Part shown: positions 53,419 through 61,087 of the stretch, in pieces
How the letters are laid out: every line of letters starts with the position of its first letter
How positions within the stretch are numbered: the stretch's first letter is position 1
From: CAYUQT01 sp964446835
Lineage (GTDB): Bacteria; Planctomycetota; Phycisphaerae; UBA1845; JAFGLZ01
Direction of reading: 5' to 3'
DNA length: 64,000 nucleotides
NCBI GenBank assembly: GCA_964446835.1
Contig: CAYUQT010000055.1
Span: 7,357-71,356, forward strand
Translations under genes and position numbers: made by a program
Notes under the pieces: generated by a model
Database searches by the model: none
Seen by the model: the letters and a program-made list of their open reading frames with translations, nothing else
Told to the model about the DNA's origin: nothing

Positions 53419-54450
53419 CTACCCTCCCCAGGGCTCGACCAGCCGGCCACCACGCGCCGCCGTGATGAAGTCGATGAAGAACTCGTCCTTCCCGAGCAGC
53501 CCGGCCTCGGCCATGCGGAACGACTCGCTCTGCCGATCCAGCGAGCCCAACTCGGTAGGACGGATCGACAGCGGGTCGATGATGCCCGCATCCACGCCCG
53601 CCTCAACGGCCAGCACCAGCCAGACCGCATTCAGCAACCGCCGCATGGGCAACCCGTGACTGATGTTCGAATGCCCGCCCGCAATGTGGATCTTCGGATA
53701 TCGGGAGCGAACCTGCCGGATCGTCTCCAGCACCGTCTGCGGGGCCGTCGGGTCGGTCGACGCCGCCAGAATCAGCGGATCGACGTAAATGTCTTCATGC
53801 GGAACCCCCGCCTTGGACAGCATCAAGACCAGGGCCTCAATGTTCGCCAGTCGATCGTCGATGCCGCACGGCATGCCGCCCTCGGCCACCGGCAACGCCA
53901 CCACATGACACTGATGGCGACGGACCAGCTCCACCACCTCCGGGCGCTCCAGTGACACCGAGTTGATCATCGGCCGCCCGCCGCGAGCAGCGTCACAGGC
54001 CTCCAACCCCGTCCGCAGCGTCTCAAAGGCACTGCTGTCCACGGATACCGGCTTGGGACTGACCGCCTGAACCGCCGGCACGATCCACCGCATCGCCCGG
54101 TTGCGAATCTCCAGGTCACTGGCGATTTCGTCGACGTTCACGTCCAGAAAATGCGCGCCGGCCTCGAGCTGGCGCTTGGCCATCCATTGCACATACTCCA
54201 CCGCCAGCCGCTTCTCATCGGCATCGCCGCTCAGCGCCAGTTGCGCCGCGCAGCGGACGTGGGCGATCATGCCGCCGGCATCCGCCGGCCTGAGTGCGGC
54301 CGGAACCGGCAGGTGCCGAACCCGTCCCCCGTTGTCATGAAAGACGATGGCGTCGCCGCCGTCGGGCAGTGTCGCCGTTCGTTTGCCGCCGCGCTTGACC
54401 TTGCGGGTGCAGTGGATGTTCTCGCCGATGATGATGAATTCTGCCGCCAT
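53419..54450 (-). CDS. Pterin-binding methyltransferase-like protein
   Basis: The 343-residue protein has the pterin-binding TIM barrel of methyltetrahydrofolate-corrinoid methyltransferases (AcsE/MeTr type): FIIIGENIHCTRKVKRG at the start, FLDVNVDEIASDLEIRNRAM, SPKPVSVDSSAFETL, GRPMINSVSLERPEV and AGGHSNISHGLPMRRLL. The Asp and Asn ligands of the pterin ring are visible in DVN, VDS and GGHSN. The usual partner corrinoid protein is not nearby. An insert of about 35 residues follows the first strand (KRTATLPDGGDAIVFHDN). A formate-tetrahydrofolate ligase homologue lies two genes upstream. Confidence 0.8.
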   Translation of the reverse strand: MAAEFIIIGENIHCTRKVKRGGKRTATLPDGGDAIVFHDNGGRVRHLPVPAALRPADAGGMIAHVRCAAQLALSGDADEKRLAVEYVQWMAKRQLEAGAHFLDVNVDEIASDLEIRNRAMRWIVPAVQAVSPKPVSVDSSAFETLRTGLEACDAARGGRPMINSVSLERPEVVELVRRHQCHVVALPVAEGGMPCGIDDRLANIEALVLMLSKAGVPHEDIYVDPLILAASTDPTAPQTVLETIRQVRSRYPKIHIAGGHSNISHGLPMRRLLNAVWLVLAVEAGVDAGIIDPLSIRPTELGSLDRQSESFRMAEAGLLGKDEFFIDFITAARGGRLVEPWGG

Positions 54451-54544
54451 GGCCTTCGATCTCCTGGTCGCACGTCAACGCACACCGGCACCCATGCGGC
54501 AGGGCCCAGGGCCCGACCCGCATCGGCGCATCGCCGGCATCCGC

Positions 54545-55540
54545 CTAACGTTTCAACACGTCGAAAATGGTGGTGTCCTGTTCCGGTTCGTTCTGTTCCA
54601 GAAGGGCGGGCAGGTTCGAAGCACGGGTCGTCGAACCGCCTCGCGACTCGTGAATCTGCCGCCGGAGGTGTACATAGTCCTCGTTGCTCGGGTCCAGTGT
54701 CACCGCACGATCGATATACGGAACGGCCCTGGCGGCCTGATTCTGAATGTAGTACAGCCGTGCCACCTGATACTGTGCGTCCGGCTGGTCGGGGTTCTGT
54801 TCGGCGGCATCGGCCAGCAGCTTCACGGCCGCGTCAAACTCGCGACGGTCGGCCAGCAACCGGCCCAACGCCGTCATCGACTGACCGCCGGCCATCGAGG
54901 CGCTCGCAATCGTCTCCTTGCGGTCGACCGACAGGGCCAGCTTGAGCTGATCCGCCGCCATCGCCTTCTGCCCGTTCCGCAACAGTGCCTCGGCCAGGGT
55001 CACGTGATACCGGGGCTCCGTGGGCTCCTCCCGCTCCTTCTGAACGCGAATCGCACGCCCCAGCAACTCGATCGCCGAATCCAACTTGCCCAGCCCCATC
55101 TCGATCTGCCCAAGCTGATAGTTGATCGCCGGCTCGTTCGGATCGAGGTCGTGCGCCTTCCGCGTGGCCTGTTCGGCCAGCGGCAGCTTGCCTTGTCGCA
55201 GGAAGACATAGCCCAACACCAGGTGGGCCGGATAAAAGTGGGGATCCGACTCGGTCACCTGCTCGATGTTTCGCATCGCCTGGTCGAGCTGCCCGTTCTT
55301 GATCAGCTCTTCGCTCCGGGTGACAACATCGATCGATTTTCGGCGCACCTCCTGCTCGCGCTGAAGCCGGGCCAGGTCCACCACCGGTTTTCCGGGATCG
55401 GCCAACCATCGGACGATCAGGAACGACACCACCGCCACAATAACGAAAACGACCCCGCCCATCAGTTGCTTGCGGGTCAAACCCTTCTGTGAAGTCGACG
55501 GCGACGCCGCCAAAGCCGCTTTTCGTGTCTTGCCGGCCAT
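54545..55540 (-). CDS. Membrane-anchored TPR protein
   Basis: The 331-residue protein has an N-terminal cytoplasmic segment, one helix (VVFVIVAVVSFLIVRWLADP, about 30-49) and then TPR repeats: ELIKNGQLDQAMRNIEQVTE, YPAHLVLGYVFLRQGKLPLA, PAINYQLGQIEMGLGKLDSA and YHVTLAEALLRNGQKAMAAD. TPR arrays mediate protein-protein contacts. It is part of a minus-strand run with the degenerate folate-ligase homologue immediately upstream (13 bp). Confidence 0.82.
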   Translation of the reverse strand: MAGKTRKAALAASPSTSQKGLTRKQLMGGVVFVIVAVVSFLIVRWLADPGKPVVDLARLQREQEVRRKSIDVVTRSEELIKNGQLDQAMRNIEQVTESDPHFYPAHLVLGYVFLRQGKLPLAEQATRKAHDLDPNEPAINYQLGQIEMGLGKLDSAIELLGRAIRVQKEREEPTEPRYHVTLAEALLRNGQKAMAADQLKLALSVDRKETIASASMAGGQSMTALGRLLADRREFDAAVKLLADAAEQNPDQPDAQYQVARLYYIQNQAARAVPYIDRAVTLDPSNEDYVHLRRQIHESRGGSTTRASNLPALLEQNEPEQDTTIFDVLKR

Positions 55541-55553
55541 ACGATCTCTCGGA

Positions 55554-57275
55554 TCAGTCGAACAAACCCCGAACCTCGCCGTCGTCGGTCACGTCGATGT
55601 CCATCGCCCGCGGACGACGCGCCAGGGCCGACATCGGCTGCACCGCGCCCAGCCGGACAACCAGATAGCCCGCACCCGCACACACCCGCACATCCTCGAC
55701 GGGCAGGATGAAATCATACGGCCTGCCCAGAAGCTGCGGCGAGTGCGACAGCGAATAGACCGTCTTGGCCATGCACACCGACAGCTCGCTCCAGCCGAGC
55801 TGCGTGTAGCGCTCGACAGCCGCCGCCGCCTTGGGTGAATAATTCACCCGGCCGGCGTTGTACAGCGTCGTGGCGATCGTCTCGATCTTCTTGGCGATCG
55901 GCCAGGTATTGTCATAAAGGAAACTGAACCGGGACGCCTTCGCCTCGCACGCGGCCATCACCGCCCGCGCGACATCCATCGTCGCCTCGACCCCCGTCTC
56001 ACGATGGCTCGAAACGATCGTCGACACCGCGCCGCTCGAGTTGGAGATGCCCTCCAGACACTGCAACTCCTCCGCCGTGTCCGTATCGGTTCGGTGAATC
56101 ACGACGATACAGGGCAGCCCGAAATAGCGAACGTTCTCGAGATGCTTGGCGAGGTTGGCCGCACCCTCCTTGATCGACGGCACGCTCGGCTCGGCCATCT
56201 TCGGATCGTTATAGCCCCGGTACCGCCCGCTCTGAAACTTCACACCCCGCGTCGTGGCAATCAGAACCGCCACCCCCGGCGTCAGACCGCTGGCCCGGCA
56301 CTTGATGTCGCAGAACTTCTCGAGCCCCAGCTCGGCCCCACCCAGCGAAACCGTCACCACATAGTCACAACACTTCAACGCGATCCGATCGGCCACAATA
56401 CTCGATCCGCCGTGGCTGAAGTCGATCGACGTCGCTCCGTGGACGAAAACAGGCGTGCCGTTCAGCGTCTGCATGAGGTTCGGACGAAACGCGTCGCGAA
56501 GCAGGGCCGTCATCGCCCCCGCCGCCCGCATCGACTCCGCCGCCACCGGCAACTCGTGCTGGTTGTAACCCACCACCATCTGCCCCAGACGCCGGCGCAG
56601 ATCCTTCAACGAACCGGCCAGAGTGAACGACGCCATCACCTCGCTGCTGGGCGGTGAATCGAACCCGCTCTCCCGAGGCACGCCGCCGCCGCCAAGCCCT
56701 ACCACCGCCTGCCGCAACGCCGTGTCCGCCACCTCCTGGCATCGACGCAATGTGATCCGCCGAGGGTCGAGCCCATCCGGACCCGACCGAACCAGCGCCA
56801 CATCCACCAGCGAACTCATCAGAGCATGCGCCGCCGCCACCGCGTACAAATCGCCCGTCAGCCCCAACGCAAATTGCTCGCGGGGAACCACCTGGCATTG
56901 CCCGCTCCCCGCCCGAATCGGACCCCCCGTCAGCACCCACGCCAGCGACGGCTGCTGAAGGCAACACGCCGACTTCTTGCCCATCTTCGCCAAAGCATCC
57001 GAAAGCGCGATCGCCGTGACCGTCGGATCCTCCCAGCCGGGCATCGGCGTCATCGACGTCACATGGACATAGTGACCGTTGCTGCCGTTGGCCAGCCGGT
57101 CCAGTACGCCCAATGACACCTTGGCCACGTGCGAACCGTAGGTCTCCAGTTCGTTCGCCTGAAGGCCGATTCCCGAGGCCACCTCGCCGATCGGACGCAA
57201 ACGGGCACCCCGGGCAATCTGCTCGTCGGCGTGAATCGTCTTGACGGTTGAACCCGCTGTGGAAGAGCTGGACAT
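55554..57275 (-). CDS. Formate-tetrahydrofolate ligase homologue lacking the ATP-binding loop
   Basis: The 573-residue protein aligns with formate-tetrahydrofolate ligase (FTHFS) from end to end: HYVHVTSMTPMPG, CCLQQPSLAWVL, QVVPREQFALGLTGDLYAV, VVGLGGGGVPRESGF, DLRRRLGQMVVGYNQHELPV, GTPVFVHGATSIDFSHGGSS, IADRIALKCCDYVVTVSLGG, KFCDIKCRASGL and the end SHSPQLLGRPYDFILPVEDV. But the phosphate-binding loop, GEGKTT in active enzymes, is here PGWEDPTV (residues 79-86), the DNH motif near residue 157 is VDV, and the R-E-P of REPSLGPV is QQP. It therefore probably cannot make formyl-THF. A structural or binding role is possible. Confidence 0.85.
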   Translation of the reverse strand: MSSSSTAGSTVKTIHADEQIARGARLRPIGEVASGIGLQANELETYGSHVAKVSLGVLDRLANGSNGHYVHVTSMTPMPGWEDPTVTAIALSDALAKMGKKSACCLQQPSLAWVLTGGPIRAGSGQCQVVPREQFALGLTGDLYAVAAAHALMSSLVDVALVRSGPDGLDPRRITLRRCQEVADTALRQAVVGLGGGGVPRESGFDSPPSSEVMASFTLAGSLKDLRRRLGQMVVGYNQHELPVAAESMRAAGAMTALLRDAFRPNLMQTLNGTPVFVHGATSIDFSHGGSSIVADRIALKCCDYVVTVSLGGAELGLEKFCDIKCRASGLTPGVAVLIATTRGVKFQSGRYRGYNDPKMAEPSVPSIKEGAANLAKHLENVRYFGLPCIVVIHRTDTDTAEELQCLEGISNSSGAVSTIVSSHRETGVEATMDVARAVMAACEAKASRFSFLYDNTWPIAKKIETIATTLYNAGRVNYSPKAAAAVERYTQLGWSELSVCMAKTVYSLSHSPQLLGRPYDFILPVEDVRVCAGAGYLVVRLGAVQPMSALARRPRAMDIDVTDDGEVRGLFD

Positions 57276-57290
57276 CGCTGGAGAAACTCC

Positions 57291-58109
57291 TTACTTGCTG
57301 CTCGCCCGAGTCGTCGCCGCAGGCGCGGGCACAGACGCAGGAACCGCTGCCGAACGCGCGGTCGCCGGAGCACTCGCCGGTTTCGCAGGCGCCGGTACGA
57401 CCGCCGGAGCACTCGCCGGCTTCGCAGGCGCCGGCACGATCGCCGGAGCACTCGCCGGTTTCGCAGGCCGCGGCAGACTCGCCGGCTGAGACGCCGCCGC
57501 CGGCGCCGTCAGCAGAACGGCATGCACCCGCCAGCGATTCGACTCGCGAATCAGCCCGATGATGATCTGGGCGCCGAAGGCATCCCTCGTCGCCTGCAGC
57601 CGAACCGTCGCCTGGGTCGCGTTCTCGGCCGTTGGGCCCACCGTCTCCAACCACGTCGACCGCTTCTCAAGGTCGTACGCGTCGGCATAGAAGGTCAGCA
57701 TCCGGCTCCACGACAGAACCTTGTTCAAAATGAACCGCTCGGGCCCCATGTCCTCGTTCATCGGGTAACCAAGCTGCTGTCCCCGCTGCAGAATCGCCCC
57801 GGGTGCGGCCGTCGCCAGTTGTATCTCCCGCGCCTGCCTCAACCCCTTGGTCTGATCCTGCCCCTTCGGTGCGTGCGCCGCATGAGCCCCCTCGCGGATG
57901 CTCCGCAAGAGCACATACGCCACGTCCCGCGGCGATGCCTTCTCGTCCAGCCGGACCCCATAGTACTCGGCCGTCACCACCTCGTACTGTCGAAGGTGCT
58001 CCAGCGGCAGCAACGGATCGCTCTGCCGGACCACCAGCTTGACCAGGAGCACCGGAATGGCCAATGCCACCGGGACCAATGCCACGACCAATATGTTCTT
58101 ACCCGACAT
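57291..58109 (-). CDS. Membrane-anchored protein with Ala/Pro-rich repeat tail
   Basis: The 272-residue protein has an N-terminal helix (ILVVALVPVALAIPVLLVKL), a soluble middle of about 170 residues with blocks such as LRQYEVVTAEYYGVRLDEKA and LETVGPTAENATQATVRLQA, and a tail of near-identical 13-residue PAPAKPASAPA-type units. The tail is coded by a 39-bp tandem DNA repeat. I do not recognise a family. It lies 15 bp upstream of the degenerate folate-ligase homologue on the same strand, so the two may be translated from one message. Confidence 0.68.
   Translation of the reverse strand: MSGKNILVVALVPVALAIPVLLVKLVVRQSDPLLPLEHLRQYEVVTAEYYGVRLDEKASPRDVAYVLLRSIREGAHAAHAPKGQDQTKGLRQAREIQLATAAPGAILQRGQQLGYPMNEDMGPERFILNKVLSWSRMLTFYADAYDLEKRSTWLETVGPTAENATQATVRLQATRDAFGAQIIIGLIRESNRWRVHAVLLTAPAAASQPASLPRPAKPASAPAIVPAPAKPASAPAVVPAPAKPASAPATARSAAVPASVPAPAATTRASSK
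57364..57470. repeat. 39-bp tandem repeat in the Ala/Pro-rich tail
   Basis: Units start at 57364, 57403 and 57442, each beginning GCCGGAGCACTCGCCGG, with two or three base changes between copies. They encode the PAPAKPASAPA-type units. The last copy is partial. Confidence 0.8.
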
Positions 58110-58342
58110 GGATCACCTTATCGAACGCACCGGCTAGGGTGGGTCCAAACCCAAGGTAGACCAGAAGTTTATGCGTAGATCGGGTTCGATGCAACCGCGC
58201 ACCACCCCAAGACTCAACGTTGCTCCACCGGACGTCGGCTTGTGAGACCTCTGCGCCTGGACTATAGTAGTCATAGGTCCCCCCGGCCCGTGGTCTCCAC
58301 AAACGACCGCGAGCCTCCAATGGGACCCACGAGGACGTACGA

Positions 58343-59462
58343 ATGGCCCAAATTGTGGAAAACCCCTCCGCAGCCCTTGCGGGGCTTTCAGCCCGGATCG
58401 TTGCCGTCCGGGACTCCCTTTGACTTGTCCGCCAAAGCGAATCGACTGACTCAACTTATGGAACGAATGCAGTCGCCCACGTTCTGGGACGATCGCTCCC
58501 TGGCCGAGGACACCGTCAAGGAACTCAAGTCGATCAAGGCCCTCGTCGAACCCATCGAGGCCTTCACGCGCCAACTCGACGATGCCCAGGTCCTCCTGGA
58601 ACTGGCCGAAGAGGAGAAGGACGAGTCGGCGCTCAGCGAAGTGTCCGGATCGATCGCATCCCTCGAACAGAAGCTCGGACGAATCGAGCTGATCACGCTG
58701 CTCTCGGGCCCGAACGACAACAAGGACTGCTACTTCAAGATCGCCGCCGGTGCCGGCGGAACCGAAAGCTGCGACTGGGCCGAAATGCTCTTCCGAATGT
58801 ACCTCCGCTACTTCGAGCGGACGGGCTTCACCGCCGAGGAACTCAGCCGAAAGGACGGCGAAGAGGCCGGCATCCAGTCCGTCGACCTCCTGATTCGCGG
58901 GCCCTATGCCTACGGATACCTCTCCTGCGAAACGGGCGTCCATCGCCTCATACGGCTCAGCCCGTACGATTCGGCCCACCGACGGCACACCAGCTTCGCC
59001 GCCGTCGACGTCATGCCCGAAGAAGAGGAGATCGTCATCGAGATCGACTGGGACAAGGACGTCCGTGAGGACACCTTCCGGGCCGGCGGCGCCGGTGGCC
59101 AGCACGTCAACAAGACCAGCTCGGCCATCCGGCTCACGCACCTGCCCACCAACATCGTCGTTCAGTGCCAGAACGAACGGTCGCAGCACAAGAATCGCGC
59201 GATGGCCCGAAAGATGCTCGCCTCGCGCCTCATGCGCGTCCAGGAAAAGAAACGAGACGCCGAAATCTCCGCCCTCTACGACGAAAAGGGCGATATCGCT
59301 TTCGGCAGCCAGATCCGCACCTACTGGCTCCACCCCTCCCAGCGGGTCAAGGACACCCGCACCGGCGTCGAGCTCCCCAGCGCCGATCTCGTCCTGGATG
59401 GCGACATCCAGTCCCTGATCGACGCCGAACTCCGCCGCCGCGTCTCACTGCGAAAGTCCTAG
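58343..59462 (+). CDS. prfB: Peptide chain release factor 2, with programmed +1 frameshift
   Basis: RF2 ends translation at UAA and UGA. The zero frame starts at the ATG at 58343, reads 26 codons ending in VRDSL and meets an in-frame TGA at 58421 inside CTTTGAC. Reading on in the +1 frame from GAC at 58422 gives FDLSAKANRLTQLMERMQSP and the whole RF2, including the tripeptide-type region and GGQ: RAGGAGGQHVNKTSSAIRL. The total is about 372 residues, a normal RF2. RF2 levels thus control their own synthesis. A GGGACTCC stretch before the slip site could act as the internal Shine-Dalgarno element. The longer +1-frame open region upstream is not RF2. Confidence 0.92.
58418..58424 (+). other. prfB: Programmed +1 frameshift site of prfB
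   Basis: CTTTGAC: CTT is codon 26 in the zero frame, TGA the in-frame stop and GAC the first +1 codon. Slippage from CTT to TTT is needed to make RF2, as in most bacteria. Confidence 0.88.
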
Positions 59463-59532
59463 CGCCTCTATCCCACGAATGCCGATGGGAGGCTGCGCCG
59501 TCAGGCGGCAAGTCCCACATGTCCGCGAACGC

Positions 59533-59796
59533 TCAAGAGTTCTTCGCAGGTAGATTCGTCGGTGCCGAGTCCTCGCTGGCAGGTGATTCGCCGTAGCAGA
59601 AAACATCCTCAATCCCCACACCGAAAACGCGGGCAATCTGAAACGCCAGCATCAACGACGGGGCGTACTTGCCGGCCTCAATGGCGAGAATCGTCTGGCG
59701 AGTCACACCCGCACGGTTGGCCAGCTCCTGCTGCGTCATCTCGCCATGATCGAAACGCAGCCGCCTGATCCGGTTCTTCAGCTCAGGCTTCGCCAC
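59533..59796 (-). CDS. XRE-family transcriptional regulator
   Basis: The 87-residue protein has one helix-turn-helix: LRFDHGEMTQQELANRAGVT, RQTILAIEAGKYAPSL, and LAFQIARVFGVGIEDVF. This is the compact XRE regulator often found beside membrane proteins. The GTG at 59796 is preferred because GGGAGGAAGTCC precedes it; it overlaps the end of the upstream gene, which indicates translational coupling. It may bind the palindrome at 60281-60300, upstream of the pair. Confidence 0.85.
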   Translation of the reverse strand: MAKPELKNRIRRLRFDHGEMTQQELANRAGVTRQTILAIEAGKYAPSLMLAFQIARVFGVGIEDVFCYGESPASEDSAPTNLPAKNS

Positions 59797-60208
59797 GGAC
59801 TTCCTCCCGGCCATACAGAACAAGCACGATCACAGATCGAGCTGCAAAGGCAACCACCATTCCGCCAAAACACAACGTGGGCAGTACGTTGATGCTGATC
59901 TCCATCCTCGCCTGACGCATGCATATGAACCAGACAATCAAACACGCGGCAATGAAGTACTGGTAGGAAATCATCGCGCCGCCCAGCGCGGCCTTCTGTG
60001 CGATCATCTGGTCACGCTCATCCACAACCACCTCTCCAGGTGCTGCTCGGTCTCGAAATAGCAGCGGGGTCAATCCGGCCAGGCCGAAGATCGAAAACGC
60101 CGCTGTCGCCGGTATCAAGCCTATCTTCGGTATGAGCACCACGAAGCCCACCAAAGCAATCACAGCGACTGCAACAGTGAACCACGCCCGTTTCTGCTCC
60201 GCTCGCAT
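59783..60208 (-). CDS. Four-helix membrane protein, DUF2178-like
   Basis: The 141-residue protein has four hydrophobic helices (about residues 9-25, 30-50, 77-96 and 108-129) with a central charged loop, VVVDERDQMIAQKAALGG. The DERD loop and four-helix layout match DUF2178-type membrane proteins that are commonly encoded with XRE regulators. A GGAGG ribosome site lies six bases before the ATG at 60208. It is the first gene of the pair, and its stop overlaps the regulator start. Confidence 0.75.
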   Translation of the reverse strand: MRAEQKRAWFTVAVAVIALVGFVVLIPKIGLIPATAAFSIFGLAGLTPLLFRDRAAPGEVVVDERDQMIAQKAALGGAMISYQYFIAACLIVWFICMRQARMEISINVLPTLCFGGMVVAFAARSVIVLVLYGREEVRGEA

Positions 60209-60258
60209 CGCTTTCCTCCATATCTGCAGCGAACTCAGATGTAATCTTCCTATGACAT

Positions 60259-60300
60259 AATGTACGCCATGCTTTCTATGATGTCAAGTATACTTTACAT
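60259..60300 (-). promoter_or_regulatory. Promoter and overlapping palindromic operator of the XRE/membrane pair
   Basis: On the minus strand TTGACA (60287-60282) and TACATT (60264-60259) are 17 bp apart. The -35 is inside a near-perfect 20-bp palindrome at 60281-60300 with core AAGTATACTT, only two mismatches in the arms. A repressor bound there would block RNA polymerase. The XRE protein is the likely binder. Confidence 0.68.
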
Positions 60301-60398
60301 TGGCCGGTGATGCGCCTGCCATGTTCGCCTGTCCCATGCCGACTCGCCAAACGGGTATACTCTCCACTCAGGTCGCTATATTCCAGGAGACCGTTCCC

Positions 60399-60995
60399 AT
60401 GCCCGAACCGACCGTCGAAATCGTCAAGGACCTCTCTGAGGTCTGCGACGTCCTGGCCGATGCGTTCTCCGTCGATCGCGCCGTTCATGAGGTCCTCGGG
60501 TTGGAGCGATGGCACATCCGTTCCATCTATGACATGTTCGTACCGCTGCTGCTGGGGAATCCCGGCTCGATCGTGTTCGGCATCCGCGACGAAACGGGCC
60601 TCGTCAGCGCGGCCGTCTGTCAGGGGCCGGGGCGTCAGCCCCCGCTCTGGAAGGAAGTGATCGGCGGCCTGCCGCTCCTCTGGAAACTCCGATGGCGTCG
60701 GCTCCACCAATTGTTGCAGCTCGACCGGCTCTTCCGGCAGCACTCGCCGCTACGCCCCCAGCATCTTCGGCTGGCCCTGCTGGGCACACGTCCCGCGGCC
60801 TTTCGTCGTGGCTACGGCAGCACCCTCCTCCGGCGCATCGACCAGCATGCCCTCGCCTGCAAGCTGCCCCGCGTCTTTCTCGAGACCGACAGCCTCGGCC
60901 AACCCAAACAGCTCTACCGGCGCCACGGCTACGAAACCGTCCAGCAGTTCGACACCTTCGCCGGAGCCGTCGATATCATGGTCAAGACGCTCTGA
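60399..60995 (+). CDS. GNAT-family acetyltransferase
   Basis: The 198-residue protein has the GNAT acetyl-CoA region: RLALLGTRPAAFRRGYGSTL (the RGxG-type motif), LLRRIDQHALACKLPRVFLE, then LGQPKQLYRRHGYETVQQFD. The N-terminus reads VEIVKDLSEVCDVLADAFS. The ATG at 60399 follows AGGAGA. The acceptor is unknown. Upstream in-frame starts at 60300 run through the operator of the divergent pair and are less likely. Confidence 0.82.
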   Translation: MPEPTVEIVKDLSEVCDVLADAFSVDRAVHEVLGLERWHIRSIYDMFVPLLLGNPGSIVFGIRDETGLVSAAVCQGPGRQPPLWKEVIGGLPLLWKLRWRRLHQLLQLDRLFRQHSPLRPQHLRLALLGTRPAAFRRGYGSTLLRRIDQHALACKLPRVFLETDSLGQPKQLYRRHGYETVQQFDTFAGAVDIMVKTL

Positions 60996-61087
60996 AATGA
61001 AGGAACCCTTCGCGCAAACCCCCGGCATCAAGCCACCGGACGCCGAATCCGACGGCCACACCCATCATCCCGCAAGCATCCCGTCAA

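Noticed and set aside
58242..58342. In-frame upstream extension of prfB in the +1 frame
   Set aside because: RF2 homology starts in the zero frame at the ATG at 58343 and passes through CTTTGAC; the extension has no RF2 similarity.
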